Origin: Lachnospiraceae bacterium
GTDB taxonomy: Bacteria; Bacillota; Clostridia; Lachnospirales; Lachnospiraceae
Assembly (NCBI GenBank): GCA_004556655.1
Contig: SFGF01000007.1
Span: 1 to 64,000, forward strand
Direction: 5' to 3'
DNA: 64,000 bases
In this document: one piece after another, positions 23,629 through 31,395 of the stretch
Layout of the letters: each line of letters opens with the position of its first letter
Numbering within the stretch: position 1 is the stretch's first letter
Position numbers and translations under genes: made by a program
The notes under the pieces: model-generated
The model's input: only the letters and a program-made list of their open reading frames with translations
Databases searched by the model: none
Told to the model about the DNA's origin: nothing

Positions 23629-25155
23629 ATGGTAAGAATATGTGGGGAGAAAGACCGTGAGATACTGATCCGTTATTTGAAACAGGAAGCGGTATATAAT
23701 ACATTTATGCTGGCTGATATTTCAGATTTTGGATTTGATGAAGAATTTCAGACGGTATACATGGATGAAGAAGAAGGAAAGATAAAAGGCGTTTATCTGT
23801 GCTTTTACAAAAATCTGATTCTGTATTCCAAAGAAAATGAAGTGAACCTTCCTTTTTTGGAAAATTTGTTTTCTGGGTTTGTTCCGGATGTAGTGATGGG
23901 AAAAACAGAAAATATAGATTGTGTTCGGGAAGTTCTGAAAGATTATACCGGAGAGTCTAAAGTGTTGTATTTGCTTGAAGAAACAGGAAAATTGGTGGAT
24001 GAAGCAGCAGAGATTTTGAAAGCTCAACCTGAGGATGCGGACGATATTTTTGATTTTTTGCAGAATATTCCGGAGATGAGACAGCTGTATACGTCAAAAG
24101 AAATGATTGTAGATCGTATTCAGAAAAACTACGGCACTCATTATATCATAAAAGAAGGCGGTCAACTTGTAGCTCACGCTAACAGCGCGGCAGAGAGTGA
24201 CTTTACCGTAATGATCGGAGGAGTGGCAACCGCACAGTCCCGTCGGGAACAAAAGCTTGCAAGTCAGCTGGTCAGCCGTCTCTGCTGCGATATACTGGAA
24301 AAAGGAAAGCAGCCATGCTTGTTTTGCAGCAGGGAAGAGAATCATAATCTGTATGTGAGAATCGGATTTAAAAAGGCAGGTCTCTGGGGAACGCTGGTAA
24401 AAGCGGAGAAGATACCGGAAAATATATTGGAAATCGAAACACATGAGAAAAAAACGCATCGTCTTCCTTCCTATATTCCCATATATAACAGACTTTATGA
24501 GGATATTGTAAAGGGAGTATATCAAAAGGGGAGTATTCTTCCTTCGGAAAATGTGCTTTCCGAAAAATATCATGTGAGCCGCAATACTTTGAGACAGGCT
24601 TTGACGATTCTGTATCAGGACGGCTATATCTATAAAAAGCAGGGAAAGGGTACTTATGTATCCTATGACAGCGAGAAAAAACAAAAAGACAGAATCTATA
24701 ATTTCCTCACGGAAGACGCATTGGAAGAGATTGCGAAGATAACGATTGACCACAATTTTGGACCGCCTACGCAGATAGCAAGAAAAAAACTGGAACTAAA
24801 AGACGAGGAAGAAGTGCTGGCAAGCAATAATGTTTATGAAAGTGAACAGGGTCCCATAGGGCAGAGTTTTCTGCAGATACCATTATGGGTGCTTTCTGAT
24901 CACAGAGTAGATACTGAGTCCAAAGCTGAACTTCTTACATTCATGAATGATACCATATATCATCTGGCTGCGGGAGTGGAAATGACGATTCAGATGATGG
25001 AAGCAGATGAACAGGTAGTACCTTATTTGAAGGTTCAGCCGGGAACGGTGCTCCTTCATTTTGAACAATTGCTTTTTGATAAAAATCATTTACCGATTGC
25101 GAGAATCAAGTATTATTTTTGTCAGGGAAAATATCAGATTCAGTGCAGATGGTAG
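23629..25155 (+). CDS. GNAT acetyltransferase fused to a GntR/UTRA regulator
   Basis: A 508-residue fusion. Residues 1-265 look like a two-lobed GNAT module: MVRICGEKDREILIRYLKQE, then FDFLQNIPEMRQLYTSKEMI, the IGGVATAQSRREQKLASQLV core and an NHNLYVRIGFKKAG end. Residues 280-350 are a GntR winged helix (IYNRLYEDIVKGVYQKGSIL, PSENVLSEKYHVSRNTLRQA, QGKGTYVSY). Residues 360-508 are a UTRA effector-binding domain. Start at 23629 because GGGGG lies five bases upstream; the ATG at 23611 lacks a site. A regulator encoded in the operon suggests autogenous control, with the GNAT part possibly sensing or modifying the cassette substrate. The fusion is seen; that role is inferred. Confidence 0.85.
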   Translation: MVRICGEKDREILIRYLKQEAVYNTFMLADISDFGFDEEFQTVYMDEEEGKIKGVYLCFYKNLILYSKENEVNLPFLENLFSGFVPDVVMGKTENIDCVREVLKDYTGESKVLYLLEETGKLVDEAAEILKAQPEDADDIFDFLQNIPEMRQLYTSKEMIVDRIQKNYGTHYIIKEGGQLVAHANSAAESDFTVMIGGVATAQSRREQKLASQLVSRLCCDILEKGKQPCLFCSREENHNLYVRIGFKKAGLWGTLVKAEKIPENILEIETHEKKTHRLPSYIPIYNRLYEDIVKGVYQKGSILPSENVLSEKYHVSRNTLRQALTILYQDGYIYKKQGKGTYVSYDSEKKQKDRIYNFLTEDALEEIAKITIDHNFGPPTQIARKKLELKDEEEVLASNNVYESEQGPIGQSFLQIPLWVLSDHRVDTESKAELLTFMNDTIYHLAAGVEMTIQMMEADEQVVPYLKVQPGTVLLHFEQLLFDKNHLPIARIKYYFCQGKYQIQCRW

Positions 25156-25170
25156 GGACAGGAGGAAAAG

Positions 25171-26886
25171 ATGAATCAGTCTGAGCGAAAACCTGTGATT
25201 GAATTTGAACATTTTCAGTTTCAATATTTCAGTCAGGCAGAGCCGACTCTCTATGATATCAATCTGAAGATTTATGAGGGAGAAAAGGTTTTGATTGTAG
25301 GCCCCAGTGGAAGCGGGAAAAGTACGATGGGAAACTGTCTGAACGGTTTGATCCCATTTTCCTATAAGGGAGAGATTCAGGGCAGCTTAAAGATCAGCGG
25401 GAGAGAAACAAGCAAAATGAATATTTTTGAATTGTCCAAGAAAGTCGGGACCGTCCTGCAGGATGCAGACGGGCAGTTTATCGGGCTGACTGTGGGCGAA
25501 GATATTGCATTTGCATTGGAAAATGACTGTGTTCCTCTGACTAAAATGAAAGAAACGGTACAAAAAGTGGCAGATATTGTAGATATGGGCCAATTGCTGA
25601 AGTCCTCACCATTTGAACTGTCCGGCGGGCAAAAACAAAGAGTTTCTTTTGCCGGGGTGATGGTGGATGATGTGGATATTCTGTTGTTTGACGAGCCACT
25701 GGCCAATCTGGATCCGGCTACAGGAAAAACAGCGATCGATCTGATTGACAGAGTCTGGAAAGAATCAAAAAAGACGGTTGTGATCATTGAGCATCGGCTG
25801 GAAGATGTTTTGTATCGGGATGTGGATCGTATCGTAGTTGTGAGTGAAGGCAGAATAGCAGCGGATATGACACCGGACGAATTGATGGCGGCAGATATTC
25901 TTTCAAAACTTGGAATCCGGGAACCTCTCTATGTAACTGCCATGAAATATGCAGGTATTACTGTGACTCCTGAGATGAAAGCGGGCAGAATGGATACTTT
26001 GGATGTGGAAGTAATCCGGGAATCGATGCTAAAGTGGAACCGGGAACAGAAAAAGAAGGAGAAACCCGAGGAAAGACCGGAAATCCTGTCAGCAGAGCAT
26101 CTGAGTTTTCAGTATACAAAAAAGAGAAAAATTTTGCAGGACATCAATTTTAAAATACAAGAGGGAGAAATGGTCAGCATCGTAGGAACCAACGGTGCCG
26201 GGAAAAGCACCCTTGCCAAAGTAATCTGCGGTTTTGTGACGGAGGATGAAGGAAAAATTCTGTATTATGGAAAAGATCTGAAAGGACAGACCATCAAGGA
26301 AAGATCCCAGATCATCGGATATGTAATGCAGAACCCGAATCAGATGATCTGTAAGCCGATGATTTATGATGAGGTTGCTCTAGGACTTCGCATACGGGGG
26401 ATTCCGGAAGAAGAAATCGAACCAAAAGTTGACCGTGCACTGAGAATCTGCGGCCTGGCGCCTTTTAAGAAATGGCCGGTTTCAGCTTTGAGTTTCGGCC
26501 AGAAAAAGAGAGTGACGATAGCATCCATGTTGGTGATGAATCCACAGATATTGATTCTGGACGAGCCGACAGCAGGACAGGATTATCATCATTATACAGA
26601 GATCATGGAGTTTTTAAAAAGTCTGAATGATCAGGGTGTGACCATTATCATGATCACACACGATATGCATCTGATGCTGGAGTATACTCCTCATGCGATT
26701 GTTATATCCGGTGGGAAAAAGATCGGAGATGCCAGTGCGGTGGATATTCTGACCAATAAAGAGATTGCAGAAAAAGCCAATCTGAAGATTACCTCTTTGT
26801 ATGAATTTGCAGAGAAAATCGGAATGGAAGATCCCTCAGGATTTGTTCAGAATTTTATTGATTATGAAAGGGGGACACATCGCTGA
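25171..26886 (+). CDS. ECF transporter ATPase with two fused ABC domains
   Basis: A 571-residue ATPase uniting the two nucleotide-binding domains that other ECF systems encode separately. Domain 1: Walker A GPSGSGKST (about 44-52), Q-loop VLQDADGQFIG, signature LSGGQKQR (about 150), Walker B ILLFDEPLANLDP. Domain 2: Walker A GTNGAGKST (about 338), VMQNPNQMI, signature LSFGQKKR (about 439), ILILDEPTAGQD. It would power a dedicated (group I) ECF importer with the T and S components that follow. The stop overlaps the T-component start by one base. Confidence 0.93.
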   Translation: MNQSERKPVIEFEHFQFQYFSQAEPTLYDINLKIYEGEKVLIVGPSGSGKSTMGNCLNGLIPFSYKGEIQGSLKISGRETSKMNIFELSKKVGTVLQDADGQFIGLTVGEDIAFALENDCVPLTKMKETVQKVADIVDMGQLLKSSPFELSGGQKQRVSFAGVMVDDVDILLFDEPLANLDPATGKTAIDLIDRVWKESKKTVVIIEHRLEDVLYRDVDRIVVVSEGRIAADMTPDELMAADILSKLGIREPLYVTAMKYAGITVTPEMKAGRMDTLDVEVIRESMLKWNREQKKKEKPEERPEILSAEHLSFQYTKKRKILQDINFKIQEGEMVSIVGTNGAGKSTLAKVICGFVTEDEGKILYYGKDLKGQTIKERSQIIGYVMQNPNQMICKPMIYDEVALGLRIRGIPEEEIEPKVDRALRICGLAPFKKWPVSALSFGQKKRVTIASMLVMNPQILILDEPTAGQDYHHYTEIMEFLKSLNDQGVTIIMITHDMHLMLEYTPHAIVISGGKKIGDASAVDILTNKEIAEKANLKITSLYEFAEKIGMEDPSGFVQNFIDYERGTHR

Positions 26887-27716
26887 TGAAAGCAAAGTTA
26901 TTTGACTATATTGATCGGGATAATTTCATTTTTAATCTGTCCGGTCTGACAAAGCTGGTATGTTTCCTTTTTATGACATTTGCGGTAATGTTTTCCTATG
27001 ATATCCGTTATATTCTGTTTGTTATGGTTCTGTCAGCAGTGTTTTTTAAAATATCCGGAATAGAATTTAAGCAGATCAAACTGATGAGTATCTATGTGGC
27101 GATTTTTTTGCTGATAAATTTTCTTTTGACTTATCTGTTCAGTCCACAGTACGGAACAGAGATTTATGGGACGACACATGAACTGTTTCGTTTCAATTCC
27201 AGATATACGGTGACAGTTGAGCAGCTTTTATATCAGATTACAAAAACCACCAAATACGCTTCCGTAGTGCCAATGGGTATGATTTTCCTGTTAACAACCA
27301 ATCCCAGCGAGTTCGCCGCTTCCCTGAACCGGGTAGGATGCAATTATAAAGGGGCGTATGCATTGTCACTGACACTGCGTTATTTCCCGGATATGATCCG
27401 TGATTATCAGGATATTGCGCTGGCACAGCAAAGTCGTGGACTGGATCTCTCGAAGCAAGAAAAGCTGAGTGTACGCATTAAAAACATTATGAATATCTGT
27501 GTGCCGCTGATTTTTTCCACACTGGATCGAATTGAACTGATCAGCAATGCCATGGATCTTCGTGGATTCGGAAAACATAAAAAAAGGACCTGGTATGTGG
27601 CAAAACCACTGAGAAAAAGCGACTGGTGTTCCATGGTATTTTGTATGTTGGTATTTCTGGGGTCATTGTGTATGACAACTTTTGTAAATGGTTCCCGATT
27701 CTGGAATCCATTTTAA
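26886..27716 (+). CDS. ECF transporter T component (CbiQ/EcfT family)
   Basis: A 276-residue integral membrane scaffold with about five hydrophobic segments. It has the coupling motifs of EcfT proteins: an arginine helix RVGCNYKGAYALSLTLRYFP with MIRDYQDIALAQQSRGLDL, and a later ELISNAMDLRGFGKHKKRTW carrying the second Ala-Arg-Gly-type sequence. It links the double ATPase to the S component. TGATG overlap with the ATPase gene shows tight coupling. Substrate is set by the S component. Confidence 0.9.
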   Translation: MKAKLFDYIDRDNFIFNLSGLTKLVCFLFMTFAVMFSYDIRYILFVMVLSAVFFKISGIEFKQIKLMSIYVAIFLLINFLLTYLFSPQYGTEIYGTTHELFRFNSRYTVTVEQLLYQITKTTKYASVVPMGMIFLLTTNPSEFAASLNRVGCNYKGAYALSLTLRYFPDMIRDYQDIALAQQSRGLDLSKQEKLSVRIKNIMNICVPLIFSTLDRIELISNAMDLRGFGKHKKRTWYVAKPLRKSDWCSMVFCMLVFLGSLCMTTFVNGSRFWNPF

Positions 27717-27761
27717 ATGGGAAAGTGTTTTGAAAAATAAATCAATAAGAAAGAAGGAAAA

Positions 27762-28607
27762 ATGATGAAACCGATTTTAGTATTTCAGACTGATTTTACT
27801 TACAAAGAAGGTGCGGTGAGTTCCATGTACGGTGTTGTAAAAACCGTGGACAGAGAACTGGAGATCATGGATGGAACGCACGAATTGCCTCAGTATGATA
27901 CCTGGAGCGCCAGTTACCGTTTGTATCAGAGTCTGCAGTTCTGGCCGGAGGGAACCATTTATGTTTCTGTAGTTGACCCTGGTGTGGGAACAAAGAGACG
28001 TGCCTGTGTGGCAAAAACTGTGGACGGATATTATATTGTAACTCCTGACAATGGTACTCTGACTCATGTGAAACGAATGATCGGAATTGAAGCTGTTCGT
28101 GAGATCGATGAAACGGTGAACCGCCTGAGAGGAAAAGGAACTGAGGGAGTTGCTATTTTCCATGGCAGAGACCTGTTTGGTTATACAGCAGCCCGACTGG
28201 CAAGCGGAATCATTGATTTTGAAGGGGTAGGACCGGAATACCCGGTGGACGAGATTGTTGAGCATGAGATTCTGGAACCTGTGGCAAAACCGGGGAAAGT
28301 TGAAGGCATTTTTGAAATCAACGATCCGAATTTTGGAAATCTCTGGACCAACATTCCGCTGAATGTATTCCAGGAGGCAGGATTTGCATACGGCGATTAT
28401 GTCAATGTTATAGTAAAACACGAAGGAACCCCGGTATTTGATGAGAAAGTGCTGTTCCACAAGAGTTTCGGATACGCTGAAAAAGGGGAACCTATGATCT
28501 ACAACAATGAGCTTATGAAAGTGGCGATGGCGGTAAGTCAGGGAAGCCTGTGTGAAAAATATGGGCTGAGTTATGGTTCTGACTGGACCGTGGAGTTTAC
28601 AAAATAA
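27762..28607 (+). CDS. SAM hydroxide adenosyltransferase (DUF62), paralogue 2
   Basis: A 281-residue second member of the SAM hydrolase family, clearly related to the gene at 22731 (both have an ISDL/IMDG-T-HE-PQYD segment, VSVVDPGVG, TPDNGTLTH and FHGRD). The triad is kept at Asp72, Arg79 and His134, so both copies look active. Two ATGs (27762, 27765) follow the AAGGA ribosome site. Retention of two intact copies in one operon suggests different substrates, different partners or a hetero-oligomer; which cannot be told from sequence. Confidence 0.9.
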   Translation: MMKPILVFQTDFTYKEGAVSSMYGVVKTVDRELEIMDGTHELPQYDTWSASYRLYQSLQFWPEGTIYVSVVDPGVGTKRRACVAKTVDGYYIVTPDNGTLTHVKRMIGIEAVREIDETVNRLRGKGTEGVAIFHGRDLFGYTAARLASGIIDFEGVGPEYPVDEIVEHEILEPVAKPGKVEGIFEINDPNFGNLWTNIPLNVFQEAGFAYGDYVNVIVKHEGTPVFDEKVLFHKSFGYAEKGEPMIYNNELMKVAMAVSQGSLCEKYGLSYGSDWTVEFTK

Positions 28608-28700
28608 ACAGGTCATACATTGAAGATGCCGGAAAATATGAGATGTTTTCCGATATCAATAAATATTAATCATTTTACTAACTCAAAGGAGGAAGATAGT

Positions 28701-29264
28701 ATGGAGAAGAAACTGTTTGAATTTAAGACCAAGACACTGGTGGCAACCGGACTGGGTGCAGCATTGTTTACTTTGCTGTTTATGTATGTGAAGGTTCCCA
28801 CGGGAATTCCGGAGACAGACATTCAGACAGCTTACGGAATCGGTGCATTTTTCGCAGCCCTGTTCGGACCGATCGCAGGAGGTCTGATCGCATTTATTGG
28901 ACATGCGCTCTCTGATTCTATTCAGTATGGATCTGTATGGTGGAGCTGGGTAATCGCAAGTGGAATTTCTTGTTTTATCATGGGTCTGGTATATCCGAAG
29001 ATGAAAGTTGATGAAGGAGAATTCGGAAAAAAGGATATTATTACATTCAATATTTATCAGATCATTGCCAATGCGTTTGCATGGATTGTCGTAGCTCCGG
29101 TTCTTGACATCGTAATCTATGCGGAGCCGGTCAGCCTGGTATTTACCCAGGGAATCGTAGCGGCAATCTCAAATGCTGTTTCTGCAGGTGTAATTGGTTC
29201 TATTTTACTGGTACTGTACAGCAAGACCAGATCCAAAAAAGGAAGTCTTACAAAAGAGTCATAA
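28701..29264 (+). CDS. ECF transporter S component, UPF0397 family
   Basis: A 187-residue membrane protein with about five hydrophobic segments. The family core is very clear: VATGLGAALFTLLFMYVKVP, TGIPETDIQTAYGIGAFFAA, LFGPIAGGLIAFIGHALSDS and WWSWVIASGISCFIMGLVYP, as in UPF0397 proteins. These are commonly labelled ECF-type riboflavin transporter substrate-binding protein, although the substrate has not been firmly shown for most members. AAAGGAGG decides the ATG at 28701 over an upstream in-frame ATG at 28620. Last gene of the cassette; with the T component and double ATPase it completes an importer. Confidence 0.9.
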   Translation: MEKKLFEFKTKTLVATGLGAALFTLLFMYVKVPTGIPETDIQTAYGIGAFFAALFGPIAGGLIAFIGHALSDSIQYGSVWWSWVIASGISCFIMGLVYPKMKVDEGEFGKKDIITFNIYQIIANAFAWIVVAPVLDIVIYAEPVSLVFTQGIVAAISNAVSAGVIGSILLVLYSKTRSKKGSLTKES

Positions 29265-29323
29265 ATTTTGATCGTGGGGGGAGTGCTCGATTTTCCACAC
29301 GCCTCTCCCGAGTATCAATTCGG

Positions 29324-29363
29324 AAAGGCAGCAGACACCAATAAAGGGTCTGTTGCCTTTTTT
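29324..29363 (+). terminator. Terminator of the SAM hydrolase-ECF operon
   Basis: AAAGGCAGCAGAC pairs with GTCTGTTGCCTTT, followed by a T-run. Just upstream (29275-29312) is a GC-rich stretch with GGGGGGAG and CTCTCCC that can also pair and may add a second hairpin. Confidence 0.85.
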
Positions 29364-29373
29364 GAATAACAAA

Positions 29374-29403
29374 TTGACAAACCTAATACCACAGCTTTAT
29401 AAT
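29374..29403 (+). promoter_or_regulatory. Promoter of corA
   Basis: Consensus TTGACA (29374-29379), 18 bases, consensus TATAAT (29398-29403). Confidence 0.75.
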
Positions 29404-29475
29404 AAATATGATTATGGGTAATTTTGAGAACACATTCAATTACTGATTTTCTGTCAGGAAAGGAAAAATGATAGC

Positions 29476-30417
29476 ATGGTTAAAATTTTCAGAACCATAG
29501 ATAATAATGTTCATCAGATCAATGAAGCACAGGAAGGGAGCTGGATCGCCCTGATCGATCCGACTGCTACGGAACTTGTGGAGATTGCTGAGAAGTATGG
29601 GATTGATGTTGATCATCTCAGGGCGCCTCTGGATGAAGAGGAGCGATCCCGTATCGAAGTAGAGGATAATTATACACTGATCCTGGTGGATATTCCTGTG
29701 ATTGAAGAACGAAATGAAAGAGACTGGTATGGTACCATTCCTATGGGTATTGTTGTCACAGATACCATGATCTTTACTGTATGTCTGGAAGATACTCCGG
29801 TTCTTAGTACTTTCATGGATGGTCGTGTACGCAATTTTTATACGTACAAGAGAACAAGATTTATCCTTCAGATTCTGTACCGTAATGCAACTATGTACCT
29901 GCACTATCTGCGTATCATTGACAAAAAGAGTGAACAGGTGGAAGAAAGGCTGCATAAGGCACAGAAGAATCAGGAGCTGCTCACACTCCTGGAACTGGAG
30001 AAATCCCTGGTGTACTTTACAACGTCGCTGAAGTCCAATGAAGTGGTTCTGGAAAAGCTGTTAAAGGTGGAGAATATCAAACAGTATCCGGAGGACACGG
30101 AACTTCTGGAGGACGTTATTATCGAAAATAAACAGGCTATCGAGATGGCGAATATTTACAGCGGAGTCCTGAGCGGAACGATGGATACATTTGCTTCTGT
30201 TATTTCAAATAATCTGAATATTGTCATGAAGTTTTTGACGACCGTCACGATCGTTATGTCCATACCGACAATGATTTTCAGTGCTTATGGTATGAACCTG
30301 AATGCAAAAGGAATGCCTTTTTCAAAGGATCCCATGGGATTTTTATATGTGATCATCATTTCTCTTTTGCTGAGTATGTTGGTTGCCATTATTTTCAGAA
30401 AAAAAGATTTATTCTAA
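29476..30417 (+). CDS. corA: CorA-family divalent cation transporter
   Basis: A 313-residue CorA-type channel. The large N-terminal cytoplasmic domain (FRTIDNNVHQINEAQEGSWI onwards) leads into the long stalk helix and two C-terminal transmembrane helices. The selectivity motif lies at the end of the first: YGMNLN (about 271-276). The C terminus is basic (FRKKDLF). It would move Mg2+, or in this subfamily possibly Co2+/Ni2+, across the membrane as a pentamer. The start follows AGGAAAGGAAAAATGATAGC, with a weak spacing. No Mg2+-sensing leader (M-box) is visible between promoter and start. Confidence 0.92.
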   Translation: MVKIFRTIDNNVHQINEAQEGSWIALIDPTATELVEIAEKYGIDVDHLRAPLDEEERSRIEVEDNYTLILVDIPVIEERNERDWYGTIPMGIVVTDTMIFTVCLEDTPVLSTFMDGRVRNFYTYKRTRFILQILYRNATMYLHYLRIIDKKSEQVEERLHKAQKNQELLTLLELEKSLVYFTTSLKSNEVVLEKLLKVENIKQYPEDTELLEDVIIENKQAIEMANIYSGVLSGTMDTFASVISNNLNIVMKFLTTVTIVMSIPTMIFSAYGMNLNAKGMPFSKDPMGFLYVIIISLLLSMLVAIIFRKKDLF

Positions 30418-30551
30418 GTTTATGAGGGGGAAAGATGTCGCCAATTTGGGGACAAAATTATAGAGATGCGCATAAAAAGATGTTTGGCATTGCCCATCTC
30501 ACGTCAAGTACGCTATGGCGTAGTTGAGTATCATTTGTTTTAGGAGGTATT

Positions 30552-31382
30552 ATGAAGTTTCTTGATAAAATGGAGCGCAAATTTGGAAAATATGCCCTTT
30601 CTAACTTGAGTATGTATATTATTATTACGTATGCGGCAGGATATCTGATAGAACTTTTCGCACCTGTTATGCAGCAGTATCTGACACTGGAGCCGGCTCT
30701 GATTCTGAAAGGACAGATATGGCGGCTGGTCAGCTGGCTTTTGATTCCGCCGGAAAGCTCAAACATCTTTTTCGTGGTGATCATGCTGTATTTCTATTAT
30801 TCCATTGGCAATACACTGGAGCGCACATGGGGAACTTTCCGATACAATGTATATATATTTAGCGGTATTATTACAAGTATCATCGGATCATTTATTCTTT
30901 ACTTCATAGCAGGCGGCAACGGTATCCGGCTTGGCAATGCTTTCAGTACGTATTATATCAGTATGTCTATTATACTGGCATTTGCTGCCACATACCCAAA
31001 TATGCAGGTACTGTTTATGATGATCATACCACTGAAAATAAAGTGGTTGGGAATTGCGTACGCAGCGATGCTGGCAGTTGAGATGATTCTTTCTTCCTGG
31101 CCGATTCGGGTTGTGATTATCTGTTCGTTAATGAACTTTATTATCTTCTTTTTCTCTACAAGGAATATGCGCCGATATAATCCGAAAGAAATTCACAGGA
31201 GGCAGGCGTATAAGCAGGCAGTTCATAAAAGTCAGGTAAACAATATTACAAAGCATAAGTGTGCGATCTGTGGAAGAACGGAGAAGGATGGGGAGCATCT
31301 GGAATTCAGATTCTGTTCAAAGTGCAATGGCAATTATGAATATTGTCAGGATCATTTGTTTACACACACACATGTGAAATAA
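30552..31382 (+). CDS. Rhomboid-like membrane protein with C-terminal zinc ribbon, probably non-proteolytic
   Basis: A 276-residue protein. Six hydrophobic segments lie in the first ~200 residues with rhomboid-superfamily features: GQIWRLVSWLLIPP (the WR motif region), YYSIGNTLERTWGTFRYNVY, and a P.K.KWLG strand. The catalytic serine motif GxSG is absent: the corresponding region reads ISMSIILAFA. The His expected in the last core helix is replaced around SLMNFIIFF. This resembles inactive rhomboid relatives rather than proteases. The soluble tail has CAICG...FCSKC, a four-cysteine zinc ribbon, then a His-rich end HLFTHTHVK. AGGAGG precedes the start. Role unknown; a membrane chaperone or adaptor is one possibility. 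Confidence 0.75.
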   Translation: MKFLDKMERKFGKYALSNLSMYIIITYAAGYLIELFAPVMQQYLTLEPALILKGQIWRLVSWLLIPPESSNIFFVVIMLYFYYSIGNTLERTWGTFRYNVYIFSGIITSIIGSFILYFIAGGNGIRLGNAFSTYYISMSIILAFAATYPNMQVLFMMIIPLKIKWLGIAYAAMLAVEMILSSWPIRVVIICSLMNFIIFFFSTRNMRRYNPKEIHRRQAYKQAVHKSQVNNITKHKCAICGRTEKDGEHLEFRFCSKCNGNYEYCQDHLFTHTHVK

Positions 31383-31395
31383 AGGGGGATTGCTT

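Noticed and set aside
23629..25155. DUF62 genes as halogenases making fluorinated or chlorinated metabolites
   Set aside because: Both DUF62 proteins (22731-23597 and 27762-28607) keep the hydrolase triad and show no sign of the extra fluorinase loop, and no biosynthetic cluster is nearby.
30430..30551. Candidate small RNA or leader peptide before the rhomboid-like gene
   Set aside because: No promoter, convincing hairpin or open frame with a ribosome site could be supported in these ~120 bases.
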